Virus record (IMG/VR): IMGVR_UViG_3300045740_000062
Span: 1 to 45,546 of that record
Reading direction: 5' to 3' (one strand)
Source: a virus
DNA: 45,546 bases
Made by a program: the position numbers and the translations under genes. Numbering within the stretch: the stretch's first letter is position 1; each line of letters begins with the position of its first letter. Below, one piece after another: positions 27,201 through 33,073 of this stretch. The notes below the pieces were generated by a model. The model was not told the DNA's origin. It did no database searches and saw only the letters and a list, made by a program, of their open reading frames with translations.

Positions 27201-27775
27201 AGCAACTGGCCACCGACCGCTATCGCGCCAACAGCACGGAGATTGCCAAATTGTTGGGGCAAGTTACAGGCAAAGCAGGTGTCTCTGCCATCCAGATTGA
27301 CTACTTGATCCGTGGCTACTTCGGTGGTTTGGGTATTGCCATAGTGCAGATGGCCAACCCAATACTGGCGGCGGATCAGAAAGAGATCGCCCAACCCTCG
27401 ACCAAGCCCAGCAAACTGCCGTTCATTGGCGGTCTGTTCCAGCCTGTCGAAGGTCGGGGCACATTGGACGAAGCCTACGACCGCATGCAAGAGATCAGGC
27501 AGATCAAAGGCACGTTCAACCGCCTACGCGAAGACGGCAAAACCGCCGAAGCCCAAGCGTTTGCCCAGACCTATGCCAACGATCTGGCGCAAGCCTCAGT
27601 CTCTGGGTCGGTGCAAAAACGGTTGGGCGAACTGGCCAAGCAAGAGCGCATCATCAAGGCTGATCCAAAACTGACCACCGAGCAAAAAGACGAGCGGCTG
27701 GAACGGCTTGACCAGATCAAGATACGCTACGCCCGCCAGTTCTTGGCGATCAGCGATAGAACCACACGCCCATAA
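21224..27775 (+). CDS. Giant internal-virion-type protein with HELIGH metallopeptidase motif
   Basis: A protein of 2183 residues. The ATG at 21224 is preferred over one 26 codons upstream because the product then opens MVDYVKLPDGSLFPRNEGESYGDAVRAAYAKYPEAFGG, a common opening of very large phage proteins, and because the upstream ATG lies in a hairpin. Residues about 130-175 are a Gly-zipper hydrophobic region (GARLGAMAGSAIAPGVGTVAGGVLGAG) able to insert in membranes. Residues about 325-1000 are charged coiled coil. IAHELIGHYGVD puts a zinc-protease HExxH at residues 1188-1193. Further on are TYVPYYRV, AYAVRQIIRDPLNAW and a helical SMQMLSVMIPFFNAQIQG region typical of polyvalent phage proteins. 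It is the likely ejected protein that opens a path through the cell envelope. Confidence 0.72.
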   Translation: MVDYVKLPDGSLFPRNEGESYGDAVRAAYAKYPEAFGGEPVAQQKKSGVTGALGLGLESLASSFRTAAGAITDPEQAAREALVRQQALGEKYAEPTSLERVKKAYEEQGLLSAAKEVASQIPTAIAEQAPQLGTMFGGARLGAMAGSAIAPGVGTVAGGVLGAGAALLPQFFGSNIERQAAEQAKRGEPIDINRGTALGAAAGQAALEAAGTAFTLGGRLVSKLTKIPEEALLLGKGNAQKLADERLRDVILKGTGRGFAAELPVEIAQQMAERAQAGLSLTDADALTEYGQTAYQVGLLSPLGIAGRVSDRAGAREEVARTKAEEAARAAQEAEAAKSTPEALTKLYDNFTQLQQRRDALNAQLEKLKPAKGATEEQRQAYQTAKAERDTFMREEFVPVAQEYSKRKGAIEKMMAERQSALETAVEQPTAKLPLPSDLPEAKPFQLSPTARLMDDFDRIRAQHDQITTKLAEGPDLDTQATLNEQRRQLEARMAELAPAIEERGGITDTQADFEKKMKEADKQRLKLLAEGDFDGADKVAARIKDMQARLPFFQELASARATPQGETQNLFAEAPAPVKTEAQLEQERQTREEEKATAAYMRGETLAPVEAKAAQVIQPKQLETVEKARTQAATANQELATAAKTKDTDAIYAALDKVNQAENATSRAQADVGRPTLKPAIIDIFDPANIIRNAIQNGDTKLLSDMAAHSDRTALTQALDKNTDERTRLINVLESKLDLAGTKRERADLFSQIYDSKQQAQFKNGTFLDKRLQDIYDKGGPAAVESEWVADKVEPLMKKVTTPQGNAKKSLYQQLVETAAEHAEAVAQLESGIATPTMREKTAALQAKLGKGEAPAERPMNESEKYQLQRRITALENKYKMIEGKVTPIRDEILKTYSSLYKTVPLEKPSVAKAKERAEAEAEARKPKAKSRTASVAARLARGDVRPEAESSPEMRKLAMDLGEQAPEYEKFSADMLKRAKALEAKYGKNDPAVTTFRLNMADELKAKALALGKKTPEYKATLKEQIAYLQEVFPTAGKQEVPTKRTGAVTRKQSAAPSRLVTSSPESRATSEAEALRERRRLFKDFEEAIASEKTAYRFGEKELEQVIDPAEAQKVIDGLKLPENVKFVYAATPGQIPVRILRQIQKDGVDPTTNMMQGAVFRDGTVLVVGDQHANIKDLEETIAHELIGHYGVDTVIGLNRLQEYANNTDVLKLAEQVGGSKLQAEVKATMDAMRDQGEPESVQKLQGIRELIAHTEEVRMSEGFRDRAKRWLKELIGMVREGLRSMGLKNYAEASASDVFYMLRASRRAFASGQIGPYRGADGRTAFRLKREPSSSVVATEPSFADKFLGNVMGLAGRVQFVDQYAALDAAIKKGLTEGQITSLEAVNAQYLMRFAQQRSQYAGQFLTNGPLKLELTRKDGITTSLFRSTKGVNMIDVANALNEAKLANSTEQENMFTVYLAGERAKRVGWEKLNFSDSAKAKAEYDSIVARLDADPKAKAAFEKAKKLYQEYNAGLLDFLVETGVMTPGKAAELKAITYVPYYRVNKNGEVQLMIDRETPVRISNIKDEPQLQALVGGNEQIMPVFTSAVQNTFMIANMGLRNQTVKETSFLLQKLGVASRVAPGKGPANANVVRFKKNGADYYALIDTDLYGIPADLIVKGMEGIKTTTPAIVRLMGLPANVLRKFVTRMPAYAVRQIIRDPLNAWLTTGTDATPVLSSMKELATMVAGRNETEKKLMETGAISSNVFSGDEQDMAKFLKDISAGKSLWDKTMAKADAFAMQGDAATRAVIYKDSIAKGMSEQEALLRTLESMNFSRRGVSPSMQMLSVMIPFFNAQIQGLDVIYRAFKGDMPFSEQLKIKEKMMARGLLMAMGTLAYAALMSDDEAYKRAKPEERFANWFVYVPGVSEPVRVPIPFELGFLFKALPEAVYGMAANDEKGGKTLSGLGKLLGQTNPFSLPQAVKPITEVVLGKSFFQGDIESAREKEQLATDRYRANSTEIAKLLGQVTGKAGVSAIQIDYLIRGYFGGLGIAIVQMANPILAADQKEIAQPSTKPSKLPFIGGLFQPVEGRGTLDEAYDRMQEIRQIKGTFNRLREDGKTAEAQAFAQTYANDLAQASVSGSVQKRLGELAKQERIIKADPKLTTEQKDERLERLDQIKIRYARQFLAISDRTTRP

Positions 27776-27823
27776 GGCCGTTTTTAATACCGACCTTGGT
27801 CTTGGCGTTGAATATGCGATGGC

Positions 27824-27849
27824 GCAGGGCTTGGGCAAGCCCTGCTTTT
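27824..27849 (+). terminator. Intrinsic terminator of the virion arm
   Basis: GCAGGGCTT (27824-27832), a four-base loop and AAGCCCTGC (27837-27845) form a nine-base GC-rich stem followed directly by TTTT, 48 bases after the stop of the giant gene. The T-run is on the plus-strand side only, so it should act on plus-strand transcripts. It lies at the convergence of the two transcription arms. Confidence 0.72.
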
Positions 27850-27870
27850 CGCACCGCCTCCGTATCCAGA

Positions 27871-27890
27871 CAGGGGACAAAGAACCCCTG
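27871..27890 (-). terminator. Short hairpin after the primase-helicase gene, weak terminator candidate
   Basis: CAGGGG and CCCCTG flank an eight-base loop, five bases beyond the stop of the minus-strand primase-helicase gene. No clear T-run follows on the minus strand, so this is a weak candidate. The larger hairpin at 27824-27845 lies further along the same minus-strand transcript and could add to termination. Confidence 0.35.
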
Positions 27891-27894
27891 ACCC

Positions 27895-30864
27895 TTACTG
27901 ACGGATTGCCACGGGAATAATCGGCTGTAGGATGGCATCGTCCATCTCGCTGACTCGGCGGCTGATCTTGATGGCTGACACCCGCATGGGTGGGCCATCG
28001 GTCTTGGCCAGCATATCTTTGCGCTGGATGTGGGACACGGCAAACATCTCTGAAATTTGCTTGGTGAAGGTGGCGTAACTGAAACTCATGGTCGAGCAGT
28101 ACGACCTGAGCAACCGCTCCTCGATGTAGAAGTCGATCTGGCCGACCACTACGCCATGTTCCACCCGCCCCATGACCTCGGACTTGGTGGTGTTCTTGCC
28201 CACCAGCGACCCGTCGCTGAACGCCGCCCCGACACCCGCCGACTCGCCATAGCGCACCACGACCAGTTTGCCTTGGTACTCTTGGATGTAGGCGTTCAGG
28301 ACATCTTCTGCCGTGCGCTTGCCGCTCACGATGCTGGCACGCTGGCTGACAAAAATCCCCCGCAGAACCTCGATGATTTCCTTGAGCGGGATGTCCACCA
28401 GCCCCGAGTGCTGGCTGTTGAAGAGGATGCCAGCGGCGATGATCGTGCCAGCCCCAACCATCCAGAACCGCTCGTCGTTGGGCGCTTTGAACTCGGTGTA
28501 CATCTGCGCCACAGTCTTGGGCACAAGGCCGCGCAGTTGGTCGATGTTGTCCACCATGTACTGCACCAGCACATCGCCAGCCACGGCGTAGTTGTTCTGC
28601 AAAGACTTGATGATCTCGATCTCGTCAGCGTCCCACTCCAGTTTCTCGTCCATCGCCATCTCGATCAGGCGGCGCAGTTCACCCTCGGATGAGTGCAGAC
28701 GGGTGCTGGTCATATAGTCAACGGCAGGGCGGTTGGACGACATTAGGGCAAACGATGCCCATGTGGACAGGTTCAGGCGCTCACGGTTGGTGCCTGACTC
28801 CATGCGTTCCTTGCCACGCCCCTCGGACATGCTGAACAGAAAGGCGGGGAACCACTCGAAGTCTGTGCGGTTGTTGGTGGTGATCTCGTCCGTGATCAGG
28901 GGCATACTACGTAGTAACCCTAACCTCTGTTGCATGGCCACCGCCGATGTGCCAGACCCTGTGCGGTAGTGGATTGGGTGCCCCCAGATCGAGGCGGCGG
29001 CATCTAAGGCTAGGGATTTACCCGTACCCGACTCCGCCGATGTGGCGTGCATAGTCACACCAAAGAGGCCCGTGAAGCGCATGAGCGGCGCGGCGGCACC
29101 GGCCAGCAGAACGGTCAAGTGCTTCCACATCTTGCGCCTGATCATCATCTGGATGACCCTGCGCCATGCGTCCAGATCGCCTGTGGGCTTGGTGTTGGCC
29201 ACGATGTTCTCAAGCCCGGGCATCGGCACCACCACTGGGTCGGCCTTGGGGCTGTATATACATCCAGCAAACACGAACGAGTCGTCGTCTTGCCAGCCGT
29301 AGGATGAGGGGATTTTGATGGGGTTCTTCTCGATGCTCAGTTTCTCGATGCTGGCGCGGACATAGGCGTACAGGTTGTTGTCATTACCGGCACCAAACGC
29401 GGCCATGATGTTCTGGCTGGCCAGATATTTGATCGTCTCGTCCTTGCTGGCCACGCACTTTTGGGGGAGCAGAACTTCTTGGACTTGCTTGCCGCGCACG
29501 GCCAGCATGTGGACTTCGTGGGTTCCGGCGTTGCTGAGAATCTCGACTGGGAAGAGGTCGTATGCCAACAGCATCAGGTGTTGTTTGACCGAGTTGCCCT
29601 GATCGTCGGTGGTGTCCTTCTCAATGAATACTCCACCTTGACGCCCGTATGCGAAACCTTTGGGGGGTTCGGGGCGTAGCATCTTGTGGGGCTGTGCGCT
29701 CTGTGGGGTTTGGACTTCGATCTCCACTTCCTGTGTGACTGCCGCCAACTCCCGTCCCCAGAGCAGTGGGTTGGTGATCTTTCCACGGTGAGGGCAGTTG
29801 CCACACACTCCCGGGTTTGCATCGTTCATCGCCTCGCATGAATACGGCCCCTTGATCTCGTGCAATTTCTGATACATCCGATCATGGCTGTACGGGTGCA
29901 TGTCACTGAGCCAGATGGCGGCTTTCTCGCCGTCTTCGCACACCTTTGTCCAACTCAGCAAGCCACGCCACAGCGGCTCCATCCCATCATCGGATGCGTT
30001 CTCGGCGTAGTATGCCAGTTGTCCGCAACCGTTGCCGTTTTTGGTTCGCATGACGATTGGTTTGAACTTGGTCACGCTGTTGCCGATGATGGCCTGTGCC
30101 GTGGGAGAAAGAGAAGTGACACTAGTTGGCCGCACCCCGGCCAGAGCCAAGGACGAAGAGGGGGGCTTCTTTACAAACTCTTTACCGAACCCCTGTGCGG
30201 TCAGGACAGCATCAATGTCGTCCACGGCGAAGCGATCCCCCGCTGACATGAACCTGACACGGGTTGCCCCACGCACAGCCTTGCCGTTCTTGATGCCGGT
30301 ATTGGTCGAGTCGAACACCCGCAGAACCCGAGACGCATCGCCTGTCACGGCGGCATCGATCTTCAGGCCCTTGGCAAAGCACATCTCTTTGAAGCGTTGC
30401 GCCAGCGGGTACCAGTCTTCCTTGAACAGCATCTGATCCAGCGGCCAGTAGGCATGCACCCCACCGCCAGAGTGGACGAGCCACGGGTCGCCAAGGGCAG
30501 ATAGCCCGGTGTCTTCGCAAAACTTTACAAGAGCGTGCATCGCCGCCTTGGCGCTCGGGTACGACTTGGCCTTGATCTCGCCTTCTTCGTTGGGGATGTC
30601 CTTGGGGTGGTTGCAGTCAAGGTCTACCGCCAGCACTTGACTGGCGTGCATGTTGGGCTTGGTTCGGTCTTTGTTGGTGCCGAATGTGCCCAGCGCGAAG
30701 TATGTGTCGTAGTTTTTTGCCGCCCACTTCTCAACGGTGGGCATGATCTCCTCAAGGGTTTCCCCAAAGACGTGTTGTTTTTTCTTTGTTGTCAGTTCGA
30801 CCGCGCAGTAGTATCCATTACCCGGCGACGGCAAAACCTCCGCTAGAAACTCAAGCGGTGTCAT
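27895..30864 (-). CDS. AEP primase fused to a DUF927-like/superfamily 3-type helicase
   Basis: A protein of 989 residues with an AAGGACAACC ribosome site. The N-terminal part carries archaeo-eukaryotic primase marks: VLAVDLDCN with Asp81 and Asp83, HSGGGVHAYW with His131 and His137, and DASRVLRVFDSTNTG near residue 176. A Cys group follows at about residues 345-365 (C-x9-C-x2-C in NPGVCGNCPHRG). The C-terminal part is an ATPase: SAESGTGKS with Lys616 as Walker A and MPLITDE with Asp659-Glu660 as Walker B, then a sensor-like SNRPAVDYM. It would prime and unwind DNA at the fork, working with the family A polymerase. It is the last gene of the minus arm. No separate primase or helicase of T7 type was found. 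Confidence 0.86.
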   Translation of the reverse strand: MTPLEFLAEVLPSPGNGYYCAVELTTKKKQHVFGETLEEIMPTVEKWAAKNYDTYFALGTFGTNKDRTKPNMHASQVLAVDLDCNHPKDIPNEEGEIKAKSYPSAKAAMHALVKFCEDTGLSALGDPWLVHSGGGVHAYWPLDQMLFKEDWYPLAQRFKEMCFAKGLKIDAAVTGDASRVLRVFDSTNTGIKNGKAVRGATRVRFMSAGDRFAVDDIDAVLTAQGFGKEFVKKPPSSSLALAGVRPTSVTSLSPTAQAIIGNSVTKFKPIVMRTKNGNGCGQLAYYAENASDDGMEPLWRGLLSWTKVCEDGEKAAIWLSDMHPYSHDRMYQKLHEIKGPYSCEAMNDANPGVCGNCPHRGKITNPLLWGRELAAVTQEVEIEVQTPQSAQPHKMLRPEPPKGFAYGRQGGVFIEKDTTDDQGNSVKQHLMLLAYDLFPVEILSNAGTHEVHMLAVRGKQVQEVLLPQKCVASKDETIKYLASQNIMAAFGAGNDNNLYAYVRASIEKLSIEKNPIKIPSSYGWQDDDSFVFAGCIYSPKADPVVVPMPGLENIVANTKPTGDLDAWRRVIQMMIRRKMWKHLTVLLAGAAAPLMRFTGLFGVTMHATSAESGTGKSLALDAAASIWGHPIHYRTGSGTSAVAMQQRLGLLRSMPLITDEITTNNRTDFEWFPAFLFSMSEGRGKERMESGTNRERLNLSTWASFALMSSNRPAVDYMTSTRLHSSEGELRRLIEMAMDEKLEWDADEIEIIKSLQNNYAVAGDVLVQYMVDNIDQLRGLVPKTVAQMYTEFKAPNDERFWMVGAGTIIAAGILFNSQHSGLVDIPLKEIIEVLRGIFVSQRASIVSGKRTAEDVLNAYIQEYQGKLVVVRYGESAGVGAAFSDGSLVGKNTTKSEVMGRVEHGVVVGQIDFYIEERLLRSYCSTMSFSYATFTKQISEMFAVSHIQRKDMLAKTDGPPMRVSAIKISRRVSEMDDAILQPIIPVAIRQ

Positions 30865-30878
30865 GGTTGTCCTTCGGG

Positions 30879-31052
30879 TCAGTGGGGGATGTGCTCGGAG
30901 AGGTCGGTGACTGTGCCTTTGAGTTCGGCGTTTTCGTCAATCAGTTTGGCGATGCGACTGCACAACTCCAGCACCAGCGGGTTGTCGTGCTCAATGTAGG
31001 CTTGGCGGATCAACTCTTCGTCCGTCATGTTGGCAAATTGTACTCGTGACAT
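30879..31052 (-). CDS. Small acidic hypothetical protein
   Basis: A protein of 57 residues (MSRVQFANMTDEELIRQAYIEHDNPLVLELCSRIAKLIDEN...). The ATG at 31052 is chosen because GGAG lies nine bases before it; another ATG four codons upstream is possible. The sequence is a two-helix type, with TDEELIRQAYIEHDNPLVLEL and ELCSRIAKLIDENAELKG as probable amphipathic helices and a possible short coiled coil. It overlaps the upstream HTH gene by 28 bases and precedes the primase-helicase gene by 14 bases. Function is unknown. Small proteins of this kind are common among phage replication genes. Confidence 0.6.
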   Translation of the reverse strand: MSRVQFANMTDEELIRQAYIEHDNPLVLELCSRIAKLIDENAELKGTVTDLSEHIPH

Positions 31053-31303
31053 ATTTTTCTCCATGCCTCGTCGGCGGTGCGCGAGGACTTCATGATCAGC
31101 AACATCAGTTCGACACGGTTCTGGTAGGCGACAAAGACATCTTTGCCAACGAACCAGTTGTACACGGTCTGGCGGGTGACACCAAGCGCCTTGGCAATCT
31201 TGGTGACAGGAAAGTCGAGATGGATCGCCCATCGACCCAACTGGTTGCCCGGGGTCTTAGGTGCGGCCAGCACGGCGTCAATTGTTTTTTGTGAATAGGC
31301 CAT
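31025..31303 (-). CDS. HTH DNA-binding protein
   Basis: A protein of 92 residues. Residues about 31-52 (FPVTKIAKALGVTRQTVYNWF) are a clear helix-turn-helix: a first helix, a Gly-Val turn and a recognition helix with TRQTVYNW, close in style to transposase-like and Cro-like HTH regions. The remaining C-terminal part (VAYQNRVELMLLIMKSSRTADEAWRKICHEY) is helical and could dimerise. It has no nuclease or ATPase motif, so a transcription regulator or a DNA-binding replication accessory is most likely. It is preceded by an 88-base non-coding leader, one of the longer ones in this arm, which may be where its own control sits. Confidence 0.75.
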   Translation of the reverse strand: MAYSQKTIDAVLAAPKTPGNQLGRWAIHLDFPVTKIAKALGVTRQTVYNWFVGKDVFVAYQNRVELMLLIMKSSRTADEAWRKICHEYNLPT

Positions 31304-31336
31304 GGTTGTTTTGGGTGGGGGTACTCGCTACACGGG

Positions 31337-31351
31337 GCCCAGATACCGGGC
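31337..31351 (-). other. Small hairpin in the leader of the HTH gene
   Basis: The 88-base gap 31304-31391 has no gene. Within it a six-pair stem with one G-T pair and a three-base loop can form (GCCC...GGGC). It has no T-run and no clear promoter hexamers around it. It might be an operator or an mRNA structure before the HTH gene, but the support is weak. Confidence 0.25.
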
Positions 31352-31391
31352 AGGTTTCCTTTGACCGAATCCGCTTTCCCCCCGATTCTCC

Positions 31392-31607
31392 TTATTTTTT
31401 AGTCGCCAACAAAGCGCAGGTGACTTTCTCTGCTTCCGATTGGTCGTACAAGGCACACGCCGCCACCATCGGGTCAGCGCCGTTCTTTACGGCTTCTGCC
31501 CACTTGTCACGGCGATCCATATTGCCCACTGTACATGACCCAATCATCGACAGAAACACTGCGACTGTGGCCCAGAGAAAATGACGATTGTCGATTTCAT
31601 CGAACAT
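31392..31607 (-). CDS. Small membrane protein
   Basis: A protein of 71 residues. The ATG at 31607 (MFDEIDNRHFLW) is preferred over a TTG four codons upstream because GAGGTG lies just before it. Residues about 10-26 (LWATVAVFLSMIGSCTV) form one transmembrane or signal-anchor helix; the following SCTVGN could be read as a lipobox-like C but lacks the usual L-x-x-C form. The rest is soluble (NMDRRDKWAEAVKNGADPMVAACALYDQSEAEKVTCALLATKK) with two Cys that could pair. It starts nine bases after the stop of the ssDNA-binding-like gene. No family is recognised. Confidence 0.6.
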   Translation of the reverse strand: MFDEIDNRHFLWATVAVFLSMIGSCTVGNMDRRDKWAEAVKNGADPMVAACALYDQSEAEKVTCALLATKK

Positions 31608-31615
31608 GGCGCACC

Positions 31616-32584
31616 TCAACCTTCGTCGTCCCAGTCAGCCACGATGTCGGCCAACTTTGACTTCTTGGGAGGCACGGCGTTGGGCTTCTCACCACCCTTG
31701 CGCACCTCGGGTTCACCGCCTTCGTCCTCGGCCTCGACCTTGGCTTTCGCCTTGGCCTTGGGAGGCGGCGGGGCTTCTTCCTCTTCTTCAGTCTCGACCT
31801 TGGGCGCGGCCTTGGTGGGCTTGCCCGGAATCGCCAGTTCAGTCTTGGGCTTGACACCATCGGCTTGCGCAACCGTCATGGTCACGGCACGCTTGGCATC
31901 TTCGCTGTCGGCTTGCTTCTGAACAATGTCGTACTCGTCTTCTTCCAACCAGCGCACGGGCGTGAAGAACAGTTTGGGCGCTTCGGCCTTCGTGTCGAAC
32001 TTCATGCGGGTGATGATCTGCTCGGGGTTGACAGGCGGGGTCTGCACCGCAAGGAAGCGGGCATAGGCTTGCAAGGGGCGCTTGTCGCCATCTTCTTTCC
32101 CAAAGATGCTCGTGGCAGGGAGTGTCAGTTGCAACACATCACCTTCGAGGTTGTTGGCCAGAGCCACAGCAAGGCGCTGTTGGAAGCGGCAGGCACGGCT
32201 GTTGCCGTTGCCCGAGCCTGCTTCGTTCTGGGGGCAACCCATGCAGGTTTTGTGTTGGGGTGTCTTGATGGAAGCATCGGGCCTCTCACCGTCGTTGCTC
32301 CAGCAGTCGGGGCCGCTGATGCGCTCGGGGTCGTAGGCACCTTCATAGAAGATACGGCTGACTTTGGGCGCGGCTTTGACGATGACGACATCAAGATGGC
32401 GGTCATCAATCGAGGCAATCTCTTTGCCGCCAGCGACGAGTCGGAAGACCCCGCCTTTGATAGAGATGCGCTTGACCGAAGAACCAGTACCGCCGCCGGT
32501 CAAGGCTTTGGCGGTATCAGACAACTCGTTGTTACGAGCGAAGGCGGGAACATTGGATGACGAAAAAAGCGTGATATTGCTCAT
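31616..32584 (-). CDS. Probable ssDNA-binding protein with a Cys4 cluster and acidic tail
   Basis: A protein of 322 residues; the ATG at 32584 is preferred over a GTG four codons upstream. Residues 35-90 are strand-rich (VKRISIKGGVFRLVAGGKEI, HLDVVIVKAAP), residues 94-132 hold four Cys (C94, C114, C117, C132) that could bind zinc, and residues 195-230 are again strands. From about 245 the chain is a low-complexity Pro/Lys/Glu region that ends in IVADWDDEG, like the acidic tip by which ssDNA-binding proteins recruit partners. Lying between replication genes, it is the best candidate for the phage SSB. T4 gp32 also has a zinc site, but I see no direct similarity. Confidence in the role is moderate. 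Confidence 0.6.
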   Translation of the reverse strand: MSNITLFSSSNVPAFARNNELSDTAKALTGGGTGSSVKRISIKGGVFRLVAGGKEIASIDDRHLDVVIVKAAPKVSRIFYEGAYDPERISGPDCWSNDGERPDASIKTPQHKTCMGCPQNEAGSGNGNSRACRFQQRLAVALANNLEGDVLQLTLPATSIFGKEDGDKRPLQAYARFLAVQTPPVNPEQIITRMKFDTKAEAPKLFFTPVRWLEEDEYDIVQKQADSEDAKRAVTMTVAQADGVKPKTELAIPGKPTKAAPKVETEEEEEAPPPPKAKAKAKVEAEDEGGEPEVRKGGEKPNAVPPKKSKLADIVADWDDEG

Positions 32585-32592
32585 GGTTAAAC

Positions 32593-33003
32593 TCACTTTG
32601 ACTTGGTTACACGAATGTCGAACTCGGTGTGCGAGTTCAGTCCCGGCGGGACTGCGCCGGGGTTCTCTTCCAGAAAGGTCGCCATGTTTGACTGGCTGAT
32701 GCGCTTCTCCAGCAAATCGACGACCTCATGTTCAAGAATAAACTTCTTGAACGAGTCCCAGTCGTTCGTGTTGTAGCGCGTCTTGGTCATCAATGAGACC
32801 GTTCCGTAAGATGTGTTCACAGACTTCAGCCCCAAGGCTTTCATCTGATCCTTGATGGCAAACCGCACTTCGTCTTGCTGTGCCTTGAGTGCTTCCACTT
32901 TCGTGTCGTACTCTTTGGTCAGCGCCTCGATCTGCGATTTGATCTTGGTGTGGATTTTGACGAGACGATCAATTGGTATCGCCTCAACTTCAGTATCTTC
33001 CAT
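32593..33003 (-). CDS. Coiled-coil replication/recombination accessory protein
   Basis: A protein of 136 residues starting at the ATG directly after the recurrent AGGAGAAAGCAA leader. Residues about 10-60 are a charged coiled coil (RLVKIHTKIKSQIEALTKEYDTKVEALKAQQDEVRFAIKDQMKALG). The second half, SVNTSYGTVSLMTKTRYNTNDWDSFKKFILEHEVVDLLEKRISQSNMATFLEENPGAVPPGLNS, is a compact domain that recurs beside phage recombination genes and resembles in style Gp157 or Gam-like nuclease inhibitors. That resemblance is an impression only. It is encoded between the SNF2 helicase and the ssDNA-binding-like protein, so it probably acts on DNA ends or forks. Confidence 0.6.
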   Translation of the reverse strand: MEDTEVEAIPIDRLVKIHTKIKSQIEALTKEYDTKVEALKAQQDEVRFAIKDQMKALGLKSVNTSYGTVSLMTKTRYNTNDWDSFKKFILEHEVVDLLEKRISQSNMATFLEENPGAVPPGLNSHTEFDIRVTKSK

Positions 33004-33024
33004 TTGCTTTCTCCTGTTGTGTTT

Positions 33025-33044
33025 GTCTAGAGTTAGACAGTCTA
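33025..33044 (-). promoter_or_regulatory. Operator-like alternating repeat with weak promoter match
   Basis: The pentamer GTCTA and its complement TAGAC alternate three times (33025-33029, 33034-33038, 33040-33044), giving two overlapping inverted repeats in the 70-base gap upstream of the coiled-coil gene. On the minus strand the last copy overlaps TAGACT, which lies 16 bases after TTGCAG (33061-33066), a poor but possible sigma70 pair. The arrangement suggests a repressor site over a promoter. Confidence 0.42.
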
Positions 33045-33073
33045 CCCGAAAAATAAATCTCTGCAACCCCCTT

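Noticed and set aside
28057-28692. A 211-codon plus-strand frame opposite the primase-helicase gene
   Set aside because: It is antisense to the conserved C-terminal part of that enzyme and has no plausible start signal.
31865-32560. A 231-codon plus-strand frame opposite the ssDNA-binding-like gene
   Set aside because: Antisense shadow with Gly/Val/Leu-rich composition and no ribosome site; the minus-strand gene is supported by coupling and leader.
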